Below, in pieces: positions 16,236-23,672 of a stretch of DNA of 64,000 nt; positions within the stretch are counted from its first letter, which is position 1, and each line of letters opens with the position of its first letter. The translations under genes were made by a program, and so were the position numbers. This DNA comes from an uncultured Dorea sp. (GTDB taxonomy: Bacteria > Bacillota > Clostridia > Lachnospirales > Lachnospiraceae), in NCBI GenBank assembly GCA_910580235.1, contig CAJTVU010000001.1:186001-250000 (forward strand), given 5' to 3'. The notes under the pieces are model-generated. The model saw only the letters and a program-made list of their open reading frames with translations, had not been told where the DNA came from and searched no databases.

Positions 16236-16304
16236 AATCGATCCTCTTTTTTATCAGGATATTCAGAAAATTTAAAATTGATTTCTTGTTGAATTTATCG
16301 TATT

Positions 16305-16401
16305 ATAATGATGCTAGAACCAAACTAGGCTTTTTTAATAATGCCTGACAAATCATATAATGCAAGTATTGAAAACCTTGTTTTGGCTCTGGCATCATTA
16401 T
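16305..16401. repeat. 97-bp element with imperfect terminal inverted repeats
   Basis: Left arm AATGATGCTAGAACCAAA (16307-16324) and right arm TTTGGCTCTGGCATCATT (16382-16399) pair over 18 bp with two changes that still allow G-T pairing; two more pairs extend outside. The internal part is AT-rich. It lies in the 213-bp space between the subtilase and J-domain genes. It could be a mini-transposon remnant or a structured leader RNA. Confidence 0.5.
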
Positions 16402-16448
16402 CATTGCGTTAATCAGAAAATCAATCCTTATATTTCGGAGGCTACAAA

Positions 16449-17084
16449 ATGAAAAATAAGAATTATTATGATATATTGGACGTTTCTGTAAAGGCGTCTC
16501 TTGACGAGATCACAACAGCCAAGAACGCTCTGGCTAAGAAGTACCACCCGGACGCCAATATGCGCGACGGTATCGATACGACAGAGCAGATGCAGAGCAT
16601 ATTGGAGGCGTTCGCCGTCCTGTCCGACGCAGAGAAGCGCGCAGAGTACGACCGGAGCATCTCTGGCCGCAAGGCGGTCATGCAGACGTTCGATCTTCAG
16701 GAAGAGTCAGAAGATAATACTGCTTCGGACTCCGGCTTCGTCGTCTACTGGAAAGCCTCCAGCCAGCTGTATGAAATCGTCTCAGAGAGCGATGCGCTCA
16801 TAAAAAAGAAAGATGGGAAAGAAGCGCTGAAGCAGCTGGCCCAGCGCGCGCTTCCTTACATATTGCTCCTCAGGGAAGGACAGATCCCTGAGAGGTACTG
16901 GCTTCCAGACACAATGAACTGGCTTCTCTTCACTTCCTATAAGAACCGTAACTATACGACCGCTTATCTTCTCACGCTCTACGACGAGAATATGAAGAAA
17001 GACACATCTATGGTTACTATAATTAAGCAAAGGAACCGGGCGCTGCGCTATGAGCACGCTATAAAAAGACTGATGAAATATTAA
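16449..17084 (+). CDS. J-domain (DnaJ-like) protein
   Basis: The 211-residue protein begins with a J domain (YYDILDVSVKASLDEITTAKNALAKKYHPD, with the HPD motif near residue 33) that would stimulate a DnaK ATPase. The rest has no zinc fingers or C-terminal DnaJ domains, so it is a type III co-chaperone; the C-terminal 120 residues are alpha-helical and unrecognised. The ATG follows CGGAGG. No Hsp70 partner is nearby. Confidence 0.85.
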   Translation: MKNKNYYDILDVSVKASLDEITTAKNALAKKYHPDANMRDGIDTTEQMQSILEAFAVLSDAEKRAEYDRSISGRKAVMQTFDLQEESEDNTASDSGFVVYWKASSQLYEIVSESDALIKKKDGKEALKQLAQRALPYILLLREGQIPERYWLPDTMNWLLFTSYKNRNYTTAYLLTLYDENMKKDTSMVTIIKQRNRALRYEHAIKRLMKY

Positions 17085-17169
17085 ACCGATTTTTATTGAT
17101 TACTTTTGCACACTTTTTATCGCCGCACATATTATGTAATGTAAATAACCTTATATGGAGGACATTACC

Positions 17170-17418
17170 ATGAGCGATTTAAGTGCTACAAACTGTGGAT
17201 GCGGATGCGATTCCGGAATGACAAGATGCGGAGACGGTTTCTTTGGAAATAACTGCCTGTGGATCATCCTGCTTCTCTGCTGCTGTGGCGGCGGATGCGG
17301 CGGAAGAGGCGGCTTCGGCGGCTTTGGCGGCGACAGCTGCCTGTGGATCATCCTGCTTCTCTTCTGCTGTGGCGGCGGATGCGGCGGCGGATGCAATGAC
17401 AGAGGATATGACTGCTAA
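17170..17418 (+). CDS. Small Cys/Gly-rich protein with an internal duplication
   Basis: This 82-residue protein contains two copies of the unit CLWIILLL(C/F)CCGGGCGG joined by a Gly/Phe linker. Each copy has a short hydrophobic stretch followed by a Cys/Gly cluster. Hydrophobic-plus-glycine small proteins occur in spore coats (YjcZ-like), but the family here is not recognised. The ATG follows GGAGG at 8 nt. A terminator follows the gene, so it is a single-gene unit. Confidence 0.75.
   Translation: MSDLSATNCGCGCDSGMTRCGDGFFGNNCLWIILLLCCCGGGCGGRGGFGGFGGDSCLWIILLLFCCGGGCGGGCNDRGYDC
17253..17387 (+). repeat. 51-bp direct repeat inside the Cys/Gly-rich gene
   Basis: Bases 17253-17303 recur at 17337-17387 with a single mismatch (TGC to TTC, Cys to Phe). 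Near identity at the nucleotide level points to a recent tandem duplication or gene conversion. Confidence 0.85.
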
Positions 17419-17439
17419 TCAGATATGACAAATAAGGAG

Positions 17440-17487
17440 GCCGTCGCATCTATGATGCATAATCATGGATGCGGCGGCATCTTTTTT
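17440..17487 (+). terminator. Terminator after the Cys/Gly-rich gene
   Basis: GCCGTCGCATC (17440-17450) pairs with GATGCGGCGGC (17468-17478) with one G-T pair, followed by ATCTTTTTT. Confidence 0.8.
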
Positions 17488-17491
17488 CGTC

Positions 17492-17520
17492 TTGACATTT
17501 CTTTAACTATTCCGTAATAT
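17492..17520 (+). promoter_or_regulatory. Promoter of the EamA transporter gene
   Basis: TTGACA (17492-17497), 17 bp, TAATAT (17515-17520), 47 bp before the ATG. Confidence 0.75.
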
Positions 17521-17567
17521 GGATTTACTACATTTAGACAGGCAGTTGTTCTGCCCGGGAGAACGTT

Positions 17568-18470
17568 ATGAAGACAGAATTTAAAAGCTACGCATGCATA
17601 TTTATTGCAGGTTCTCTATGGGGGACCATCGGATTATTTGTAAAGCTCATGGAACAGTCCGGCTCCACCTCCTCGTACACAAGCTTTCTGAGGATGGGGC
17701 TTGGCCTCGTCTTGCTAGTAGCTATCACGCTCATTAAAGATGGGCCCGGCGCTTTTCGGATCGGAAAAGGCACATTGATCTCATGTATCTTGTTAGGCTT
17801 TATCTGTCAGGCGATCTACAACCTTGCCTACAGCAATGCCGTCAATGCGATCGGAGTGGCTTTAAGCTCTGTGCTGCTCTATACGTCTCCAATCTTTACG
17901 AGTATTACTTCTTTTCTGTTCTTTCATGAAAAATTGGGACAAAGGAAGCTGATCGCTCTTTTTATTAATATAATCGGGTGCGCGCTGACCGTGACGGGAG
18001 GGAGCTTTACTGGTCTATCCTTCGCTGTCTCGGGCCTGTTATTTGGCATCGCAGCCGGGTTCTGCTACTCTCTGGCTCCTATATTCGGCCGTCTGGCGGC
18101 CGACGAAGGCTCGCCATTTGCAGTGTCCACCTACAACTTCTTATTTGCAACAATCTTTCTCGCCGTCTTCACTCGCCCGTGGTCGGATGTCGAGGATCCT
18201 CTGAACTTGAAGCTGCTTGCTATAGGCGTCGGCTTTGCTCTTATCCCGACGGCGCTCGGATATATATTCTACTTTTCCGGCCTTAAGAATATTACCGAAA
18301 GCAGCAAAGTCCCGGTCGTCGCCTCCATTGAGACAGTCATCGCGACTATGATCGGCATGGTCGTCTTCCACGAGGATCTCCATCTCGGGAACATAATTGG
18401 CATCCTGTGCGTACTGGTCTCTATTGCGATTATGAACCTGCGCTGGCGCAGAGAGGAGCAGCCGCACTAA
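17568..18470 (+). CDS. EamA/DMT family transporter
   Basis: The 300-residue membrane protein has ten predicted segments in two EamA repeats (first GSLWGTIGLFVKLMEQSG, second from about residue 148). Members export or import metabolites; the substrate cannot be told from sequence. The ATG follows GGGAGA. It is convergent with the small gene at 18472-18657, their stops nearly touching. Confidence 0.88.
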   Translation: MKTEFKSYACIFIAGSLWGTIGLFVKLMEQSGSTSSYTSFLRMGLGLVLLVAITLIKDGPGAFRIGKGTLISCILLGFICQAIYNLAYSNAVNAIGVALSSVLLYTSPIFTSITSFLFFHEKLGQRKLIALFINIIGCALTVTGGSFTGLSFAVSGLLFGIAAGFCYSLAPIFGRLAADEGSPFAVSTYNFLFATIFLAVFTRPWSDVEDPLNLKLLAIGVGFALIPTALGYIFYFSGLKNITESSKVPVVASIETVIATMIGMVVFHEDLHLGNIIGILCVLVSIAIMNLRWRREEQPH

Positions 18471-18471
18471 T

Positions 18472-18657
18472 TTAATTAGCGCGGCTGCCTCTCATTGTCT
18501 TCTTATATTCTTCTATATAATCATCCTGAGCGCCGGCCTTCATTGTCTGTCCGTTCTCATACTGGTTCTTCTCTTCTTCATTCAGTCGTTTCTTAAGCAT
18601 ACACTCTTCATCCACCTCGTAGACCGCTGTCCCGTCAATAATAAGCTTCCTGTTCAT
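18472..18657 (-). CDS. Small hypothetical protein (61 residues)
   Basis: The protein starts MNRKLIIDGTAVYEVDEECMLKK and is rich in charged residues, with no membrane segment. AAAGGGA precedes the ATG. The frame extends upstream to 18810 but that part has no coding character. A strong hairpin (18712-18737) lies in the leader. No family was recognised. Confidence 0.6.
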   Translation of the reverse strand: MNRKLIIDGTAVYEVDEECMLKKRLNEEEKNQYENGQTMKAGAQDDYIEEYKKTMRGSRAN

Positions 18658-18711
18658 ACTTCCATTCCCTTTCTTTTTTTGGATCTCTGGTTTTTGAATA
18701 CACCATGACGT

Positions 18712-18737
18712 TGGGGCCAAAAAGGATTTTGGCCCCA
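18712..18737. other. Hairpin upstream of the 61-residue gene
   Basis: TGGGGCCAAAA (18712-18722) pairs with TTTTGGCCCCA (18727-18737) around 4 nt. There is no T-run on either side, so it is a leader structure or repeat and not a clear terminator. Confidence 0.5.
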
Positions 18738-18855
18738 TGATACTACGGATCGTTCCGCACTTTGTGGTATCATATACTATTAGAGTATGAACATTTCTCA
18801 TAAATTCCATACTTCTTACATATATATTTACAACGTTATTTCTAAGTGAGTGCCT

Positions 18856-19272
18856 ATGGAATCCAAAACGCTAAAGCCAATGACGCCTTTTGACAATCTC
18901 GTGACACCCCCTTTCGTCTATGCTTTAAAACTGATGCTTCCATACACTCCCGTCTCCATGCAGCGAATGCTCGGGCTCCTCCTTAAATTCATGGAATTTC
19001 AGTACACAATGAAACACTTCTACGGTTTCGGCAGTGAAAAATCCCCTGCCGAAGCTCTCACCACGTTGAAAGATCTCATGAGCCCTGAAGAGCAGGATAT
19101 GATGGAACAAATGGAAATGATGATGAATATGATGGAAATGATGCAGGATATGCCTGACACATCTGACATTTCCGGTATGTTCGGCGATATGTTCGGAAAT
19201 GCGCTCCACCCTTCGGACAGCGACGGACATCCGCAAGAAAACAAACCAGAAGGAGATTCTCAACATGAATGA
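18856..19272 (+). CDS. Hypothetical Met-rich acidic protein (first of a pair)
   Basis: The 138-residue protein begins MESKTLKPMTPFDNLVTPP, has a helical middle (QRMLGLLLKFMEFQYTMKHFYGF) and a striking Met-rich stretch around residues 82-99 (EQMEMMMNMMEMMQDM), then an acidic tail. A GTG two codons upstream is an alternative start; the ribosome binding site is weak. Its end overlaps the next gene by 8 bp. No family was recognised. Confidence 0.65.
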   Translation: MESKTLKPMTPFDNLVTPPFVYALKLMLPYTPVSMQRMLGLLLKFMEFQYTMKHFYGFGSEKSPAEALTTLKDLMSPEEQDMMEQMEMMMNMMEMMQDMPDTSDISGMFGDMFGNALHPSDSDGHPQENKPEGDSQHE

Positions 19273-19546
19273 ATGGCTTGACCACCCTTTACTAAAGAAT
19301 ATGGATCCGTTGAAGCTGGAGCTTATCAAGACCGCAGCGGGAAAGACACAGGGAAAGAGCGGCCGCTCCCTCGCCCCCATCATGATGTCCCTCATCACCG
19401 GCGCACAGAAGAACGGGATCCGCTTCACGCCTGAAGAGATGTCCCTTGTCATCTCAATCTTAAAAGAAGATAAGCCCAAAGAAGAGCAAGAGCAGATAGA
19501 CGCGATGCTGAAGATGGTAATGGGGTATGCGAAAAAACAATCATAA
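19265..19546 (+). CDS. Hypothetical helical protein (second of a pair)
   Basis: The 93-residue protein starts MNEWLDHPLLKNMDPLKLEL at an ATG with AAGGAG upstream, inside the end of the preceding gene. It is predicted all-helical and hydrophilic (GRSLAPIMMSLITGAQKNGIRFTPEEM). The overlap implies that the two proteins act together. No function is assigned. Confidence 0.75.
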   Translation: MNEWLDHPLLKNMDPLKLELIKTAAGKTQGKSGRSLAPIMMSLITGAQKNGIRFTPEEMSLVISILKEDKPKEEQEQIDAMLKMVMGYAKKQS

Positions 19547-19562
19547 TACAAAATAGTAAAAC

Positions 19563-19631
19563 GAGCGCCAATATTATTTTTTCTGACGCTGCACTGCTCT
19601 CATAATATTGGCGCTCTCTTTCTATTTTTTA
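19563..19631 (+). terminator. Terminator after the Met-rich gene pair
   Basis: A 15-bp stem GAGCGCCAATATTAT (19563-19577) with ATAATATTGGCGCTC (19602-19616), a 24-nt loop and the tail TCTTTCTATTTTTT. Confidence 0.85.
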
Positions 19632-19668
19632 GACATCCTGGATGCAAAAGCGTTCTTTATATCCTTCC

Positions 19669-20127
19669 CTACTTCTCTCTTGCTTCCCGCCTTTTTTTGG
19701 CTCTTTCCCATTTTGCTTTTTCTTCTTCTGTCTCCAGTATGAGCTTTGGCGCGGGAGCCGGCCTGTCGTTCTCGTCCAGGGCGACCATAGTGAGATAGGC
19801 ATGGTTGATATGGATCCTTGTTCCATTAATCGCCTCGACAAAAGTGTCCACTTCGACTTCCATAGAGGTATTCCCTACATAAGTGATCCTTCCGATAAGG
19901 ACGACCACGTCTTTCTGATACGCTCCTTTTATAAATGTCAGGTTGTCTACCGACACCGTAGTGACATTGCCGTGAGTGTGGCGCTTGGCTACGAGCCCTG
20001 CCACTTCGTCGATCCATTGCATTAATATCCCGCCATAGAGGCGCCCCGCGGCGTTCAAATGGTTCGGCCTCACCATATGCACCGTCTCCACGATAGATTC
20101 CGATACTTTTCTTCTTTCCTCTCCCAT
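19669..20127 (-). CDS. Acyl-CoA thioesterase, hotdog fold (YciA/BFIT-like)
   Basis: The 152-residue protein has the hotdog thioesterase core: VRPNHLNAAGRLYGGILMQWIDEVAGLVAKRH with the catalytic Asn/Asp region, then VSVDNLTFIKGAY and VEVDTFVEAINGTR. It hydrolyses acyl-CoAs; chain preference is unknown. The tail is charged and helical (ETEEEKAKWERAKKRREAREK). Confidence 0.88.
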   Translation of the reverse strand: MGEERRKVSESIVETVHMVRPNHLNAAGRLYGGILMQWIDEVAGLVAKRHTHGNVTTVSVDNLTFIKGAYQKDVVVLIGRITYVGNTSMEVEVDTFVEAINGTRIHINHAYLTMVALDENDRPAPAPKLILETEEEKAKWERAKKRREAREK

Positions 20128-20165
20128 TACATCCTCCCCGTTCCTATTTCTTTATTTTCCCTCTG

Positions 20166-20912
20166 CTATCGCTTCCCATAAGTAATCTTCTGAAGATACA
20201 GGCCCCGGGGATCGCAGGGCTGGCTCGGCTCCTTCGTCCCGGCAAAGATCTCTTCCACATCTTCTTTCTTTCGTATCCCAAACCCGACGTCAAGAAGAGT
20301 GCCTATGATCGTCCTCGCCATATTGTGCAGGAAATCGTCGGCGTGGATTAAAATCTGCATCTCCTCCTCATCGCCGTAAATGTCAATTGCATAAACTTCC
20401 CGCACCGTAGGCTTGGACGTCTTCCCGTCAGAAAAGCATCCAAAATCATGCTTCCCTATAAAAGCAAGGGCAGCATGCTGCATCAACGTCTTGTCCGGCA
20501 CTTTAAAGCAATGATACGCATGCTTTCTATCAAAGACGCTCGGCACGTCCGTAATCGTCATACGGTACAGATACGTCTTCGATGTGGCGTTCAATTGTGC
20601 ATGGAACCGCTCCGGCACTTCCTTTACTTCCGTAATGGCAATATCCATTGGAAGATACCGGTTCAGATAATGCCGGATCTGCGTGACATCCATATCCGTG
20701 TCCGTCTTGAAATTGGCCACCTGCGCGTAGGCATGGACGCTGGCCTCTGTACGGCAGCCGCAGCTTAGCTCCTCAAGCGTCTCTCCCGTCATCTTCTGCA
20801 AGACATCTCTTAGCTTTGCAGACACCGTATTCCCAAGCAGCTCTTTCCCCGGCTGCATCCAGCCCTGATAACGGCTTCCATCGTACTCGATGGTAAGTTT
20901 GATATTCCTCAT
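20166..20912 (-). CDS. truA: TruA-type tRNA pseudouridine synthase with altered catalytic residue
   Basis: The 248-residue protein matches TruA from IEYDGSRYQGWMQP to the C-terminal HADDFLHNMARTIIGTLLDVG. In TruA the catalytic Asp lies in the motif RTDAGVHA. Here the DNA reads RTEASVHA (complement near 20743-20766), placing Glu where Asp is universal. The enzyme would normally modify tRNA positions 38-40. It may be a paralogue with reduced or different function, with a canonical TruA elsewhere. Confidence 0.85.
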   Translation of the reverse strand: MRNIKLTIEYDGSRYQGWMQPGKELLGNTVSAKLRDVLQKMTGETLEELSCGCRTEASVHAYAQVANFKTDTDMDVTQIRHYLNRYLPMDIAITEVKEVPERFHAQLNATSKTYLYRMTITDVPSVFDRKHAYHCFKVPDKTLMQHAALAFIGKHDFGCFSDGKTSKPTVREVYAIDIYGDEEEMQILIHADDFLHNMARTIIGTLLDVGFGIRKKEDVEEIFAGTKEPSQPCDPRGLYLQKITYGKR

Positions 20913-20924
20913 AATAGATCGCTC

Positions 20925-21782
20925 CTACTGCTCCAGATATTCCATAAGCCTGTCATGCTCCCGCTTCATCAGGCAATATCCATGCTCATAGAAATTCATC
21001 AACATATTATAGTCTTTCTCAAGCCTTGATACTGTCGGGATCAGAGGCCTTAAGACGAAGATCTTCCCCTCTCGCTCCAGACGCTCGATCTGCTCGCACT
21101 GATAATTATACTTTGCATTTCTTAAGCTTATGCTGCGAACCAGGTTCGGATAAGATCTGTACGCCCTCCTGTACATCTTCACCATCCCTTTCGTCACAGG
21201 CTTCTTACGATACCCCGGGTTCCTCGTAAGAATGACTACGATCTTCTCATTCCCCTTCTTTAAAGCATGTGCGATCGGGATAGAATCCGCCAGCCCTCCG
21301 TCCAGATAAGGAGCCCCGTCAATGTTCACCATCGGGGACACGAGAGGCAGGCTGCTTGACGCACGACAGAGCTTCATAAGCCGGTCTTCATCCTGCCCTT
21401 CCGTCATATACTCCGCCTTCCCCGTCTCACAGTTCGTGGTGACGATCTCGCACACGATGTCAGACGCAAAATACGTGGCAAAGTCAAACGGGAATATCTC
21501 TCTTGGATATTTTTCAAATACCATGTCCATATCCAGTATGCTTTTTTCTCTTATGAATTTCGTGAATCCGTAATAGTAGCTGTACTCTTTCTCTTTATGG
21601 ATCATACAGTCGCGGGTCCTGCCTATCTGCTTCGACACATAGTCCACGCCGTTACAGGCTCCTGCAGACACTCCTATGACATGAGACAGATACAGGTCTT
21701 TCTCCATCAGATAGTCAAGCGCTCCAGAAGTGAACACGCCTCTCGTAGCCCCGCCTTCTAATACCAACGTCGCTTTCGTCAT
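20925..21782 (-). CDS. Patatin-like phospholipase
   Basis: The 285-residue protein has the patatin elements: oxyanion loop GGATRGVFTSGAL, nucleophile elbow GVSAGA (Ser) and the catalytic Asp in LDGGLADSIPI. It is predicted to hydrolyse acyl esters of lipids, in the RssA/YlbK class. It lacks a signal peptide. The ATG follows AAAGGGG; it lies 12 bp upstream of truA and is probably co-transcribed with it. Confidence 0.9.
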   Translation of the reverse strand: MTKATLVLEGGATRGVFTSGALDYLMEKDLYLSHVIGVSAGACNGVDYVSKQIGRTRDCMIHKEKEYSYYYGFTKFIREKSILDMDMVFEKYPREIFPFDFATYFASDIVCEIVTTNCETGKAEYMTEGQDEDRLMKLCRASSSLPLVSPMVNIDGAPYLDGGLADSIPIAHALKKGNEKIVVILTRNPGYRKKPVTKGMVKMYRRAYRSYPNLVRSISLRNAKYNYQCEQIERLEREGKIFVLRPLIPTVSRLEKDYNMLMNFYEHGYCLMKREHDRLMEYLEQ

Positions 21783-21945
21783 ATTGCTAATCCCCTTTCT
21801 TCTTTCAGTTATTATAGCATAAACTTACATTATTACACTATCCATCTTGCCATTTTTCTTCAGATTTGTTAAGATAAGCGTTAAGTCTGTTAGTTCAAAA
21901 CAAATACCCTTTGTACGACAGGGGCAATATAAGGAGATTTAAAAT

Positions 21946-23580
21946 ATGATAAGTACAAGTAATATTACTCTACGCGTTGGGAAAAAAGCGCTGTTTGAAG
22001 ATGTGAACATCAAGTTTTCCGAAGGGAACTGCTATGGCCTGATCGGAGCCAACGGAGCCGGGAAGTCTACGTTCCTGAAGATCCTTTCCGGACAGCTGGA
22101 GCCTACAAGCGGGGAAGTCGTCCTCACTCCCGGCGACCGCCTCTCCTTCTTGCAGCAGGATCATTTCAAGTATGACGAATACCCGGTGCTTGATACGGTC
22201 ATGCTTGGGAACGCAAGGCTCTACGAGATCATGAAAGAAAAAGAGGCCATCTACGCAAAAGAAGACTTTACAGATGAGGACGGTATAAAAGCAAGCGAGC
22301 TGGAGGCCGAATTTGCCGCCATGAACGGGTGGGAGGCCGAATCCGACGCCGCCTCTCTTCTAAACGGCCTCGGCATTGATACAGAATTCCACTATGAGAT
22401 GATGAAAAACTTAAACGGCCCTGAAAAAGTAAAAGTCCTTCTCGCGCAGGCACTTTTTGGCAACCCTGACATCCTGCTCCTGGATGAGCCGACGAACCAT
22501 CTGGATCTGGACGCCATCGCATGGCTGGAGGAATTCCTGATCGGCTTTGACAACACCGTTATCGTCGTCTCCCACGATCGTTACTTCTTAAATAAAGTAT
22601 GTACCCAGATCGCAGATATTGATTACGGGAAAATTAAATTGTATGCAGGGAACTATGATTTCTGGTACGAGTCAAGCCAGCTTCTCATACGCCAGATGAA
22701 AGAGGCCAACAAGAAAAAAGAAGAAAAGATCAAGGAGCTGCAGGAATTTATCTCCCGATTCAGCGCCAACGCTTCTAAGTCTAAACAGGCAACCTCCAGA
22801 AAACGCGCCCTGGAAAAGATCCAGCTGGACGATATCCAGCCCTCCAGCCGGAAATACCCTTACATCCATTTCCAGCCTGACCGCGAGATCGGGAACGAAG
22901 TGCTGACAGTAGACGGGTTGAGCAAGACGATCGACGGCGAGAAAGTCCTGGACAATATATCCTTTACTTTAAACCGGGAAGATAAAGTCGCATTCGTAGG
23001 CGGGAACGAGCTGGCCAAGACGACGCTGTTCCAGATCCTTATGGGAGAGATGGAGCCAGACAGCGGCGTTTACAAGTGGGGGATCACTACATCTCAAGCA
23101 TACTTCCCCCAGGACAACGGCGCGGAATTTGACAATGACAGTACGATCGTAGAGTGGCTGACCCAATACTCCAGAGAAAAGGACGTAACTTATGTGCGGG
23201 GGTTCCTGGGGCGTATGCTCTTTGGCGGCGACGACGGCGTAAAGAGAGTGCGGGTGCTCTCCGGCGGTGAAAAGGTTAGATGCATGCTCTCCAAGATGAT
23301 GATCTCCGGGGCGAACGTCCTCCTTTTCGATGAGCCGACGAACCATCTGGACATGGAGTCCATCACTGCCTTAAATAACGGCATGACCCGGTTCCCGGGC
23401 GTGATCCTCTTTACGTCCCGCGACCATCAGATCGTCCAGACTACGGCGAACCGCATTATGGAGATCGTTCCAGGAGGGAAGCTCATCGACAAGATCACGA
23501 CGTACGATGAATATATGGCAAACGACGAGATGGCGAGGAAGCGCCAGACTTACAGCGTGCAGACAGAAGAGGAAGATTAA
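21946..23580 (+). CDS. ykpA: ABC-F family ATPase, YkpA/YbiT type
   Basis: The 544-residue soluble protein has two ABC domains joined by the lysine-rich linker (EANKKKEEKIKELQEFISRFSANASKSKQ). The first has GANGAGKST and LLLDEPTNHLDLDA; the second has LSGGEKVR and LLFDEPTNHLD, but its P-loop reads GGNELAKTT. As recalled, B. subtilis YkpA has a similar degenerate P-loop. ABC-F proteins act on ribosomes as translation factors. The ATG follows AAGGAG. Confidence 0.9.
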   Translation: MISTSNITLRVGKKALFEDVNIKFSEGNCYGLIGANGAGKSTFLKILSGQLEPTSGEVVLTPGDRLSFLQQDHFKYDEYPVLDTVMLGNARLYEIMKEKEAIYAKEDFTDEDGIKASELEAEFAAMNGWEAESDAASLLNGLGIDTEFHYEMMKNLNGPEKVKVLLAQALFGNPDILLLDEPTNHLDLDAIAWLEEFLIGFDNTVIVVSHDRYFLNKVCTQIADIDYGKIKLYAGNYDFWYESSQLLIRQMKEANKKKEEKIKELQEFISRFSANASKSKQATSRKRALEKIQLDDIQPSSRKYPYIHFQPDREIGNEVLTVDGLSKTIDGEKVLDNISFTLNREDKVAFVGGNELAKTTLFQILMGEMEPDSGVYKWGITTSQAYFPQDNGAEFDNDSTIVEWLTQYSREKDVTYVRGFLGRMLFGGDDGVKRVRVLSGGEKVRCMLSKMMISGANVLLFDEPTNHLDMESITALNNGMTRFPGVILFTSRDHQIVQTTANRIMEIVPGGKLIDKITTYDEYMANDEMARKRQTYSVQTEEED

Positions 23581-23606
23581 CATGCCTGCCCGCCCCAAAG
23601 TAATTG

Positions 23607-23635
23607 TTGCTTTTTTTCCTGTCTTTGCATAAAAT
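23607..23635 (+). promoter_or_regulatory. Probable promoter of the FapA-like gene
   Basis: TTGCTT (23607-23612), 17 bp, TAAAAT (23630-23635), 37 bp before the ATG. Confidence 0.4.
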
Positions 23636-23672
23636 GGAAGTATACAATAATTTACTAAAGAGAGGGAAATCC

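Noticed and set aside
23029..23060. Degenerate second P-loop of the ABC-F ATPase as an inactivating mutation
   Set aside because: As far as I recall, B. subtilis YkpA has a similar degenerate sequence, so it is more likely a subfamily trait.
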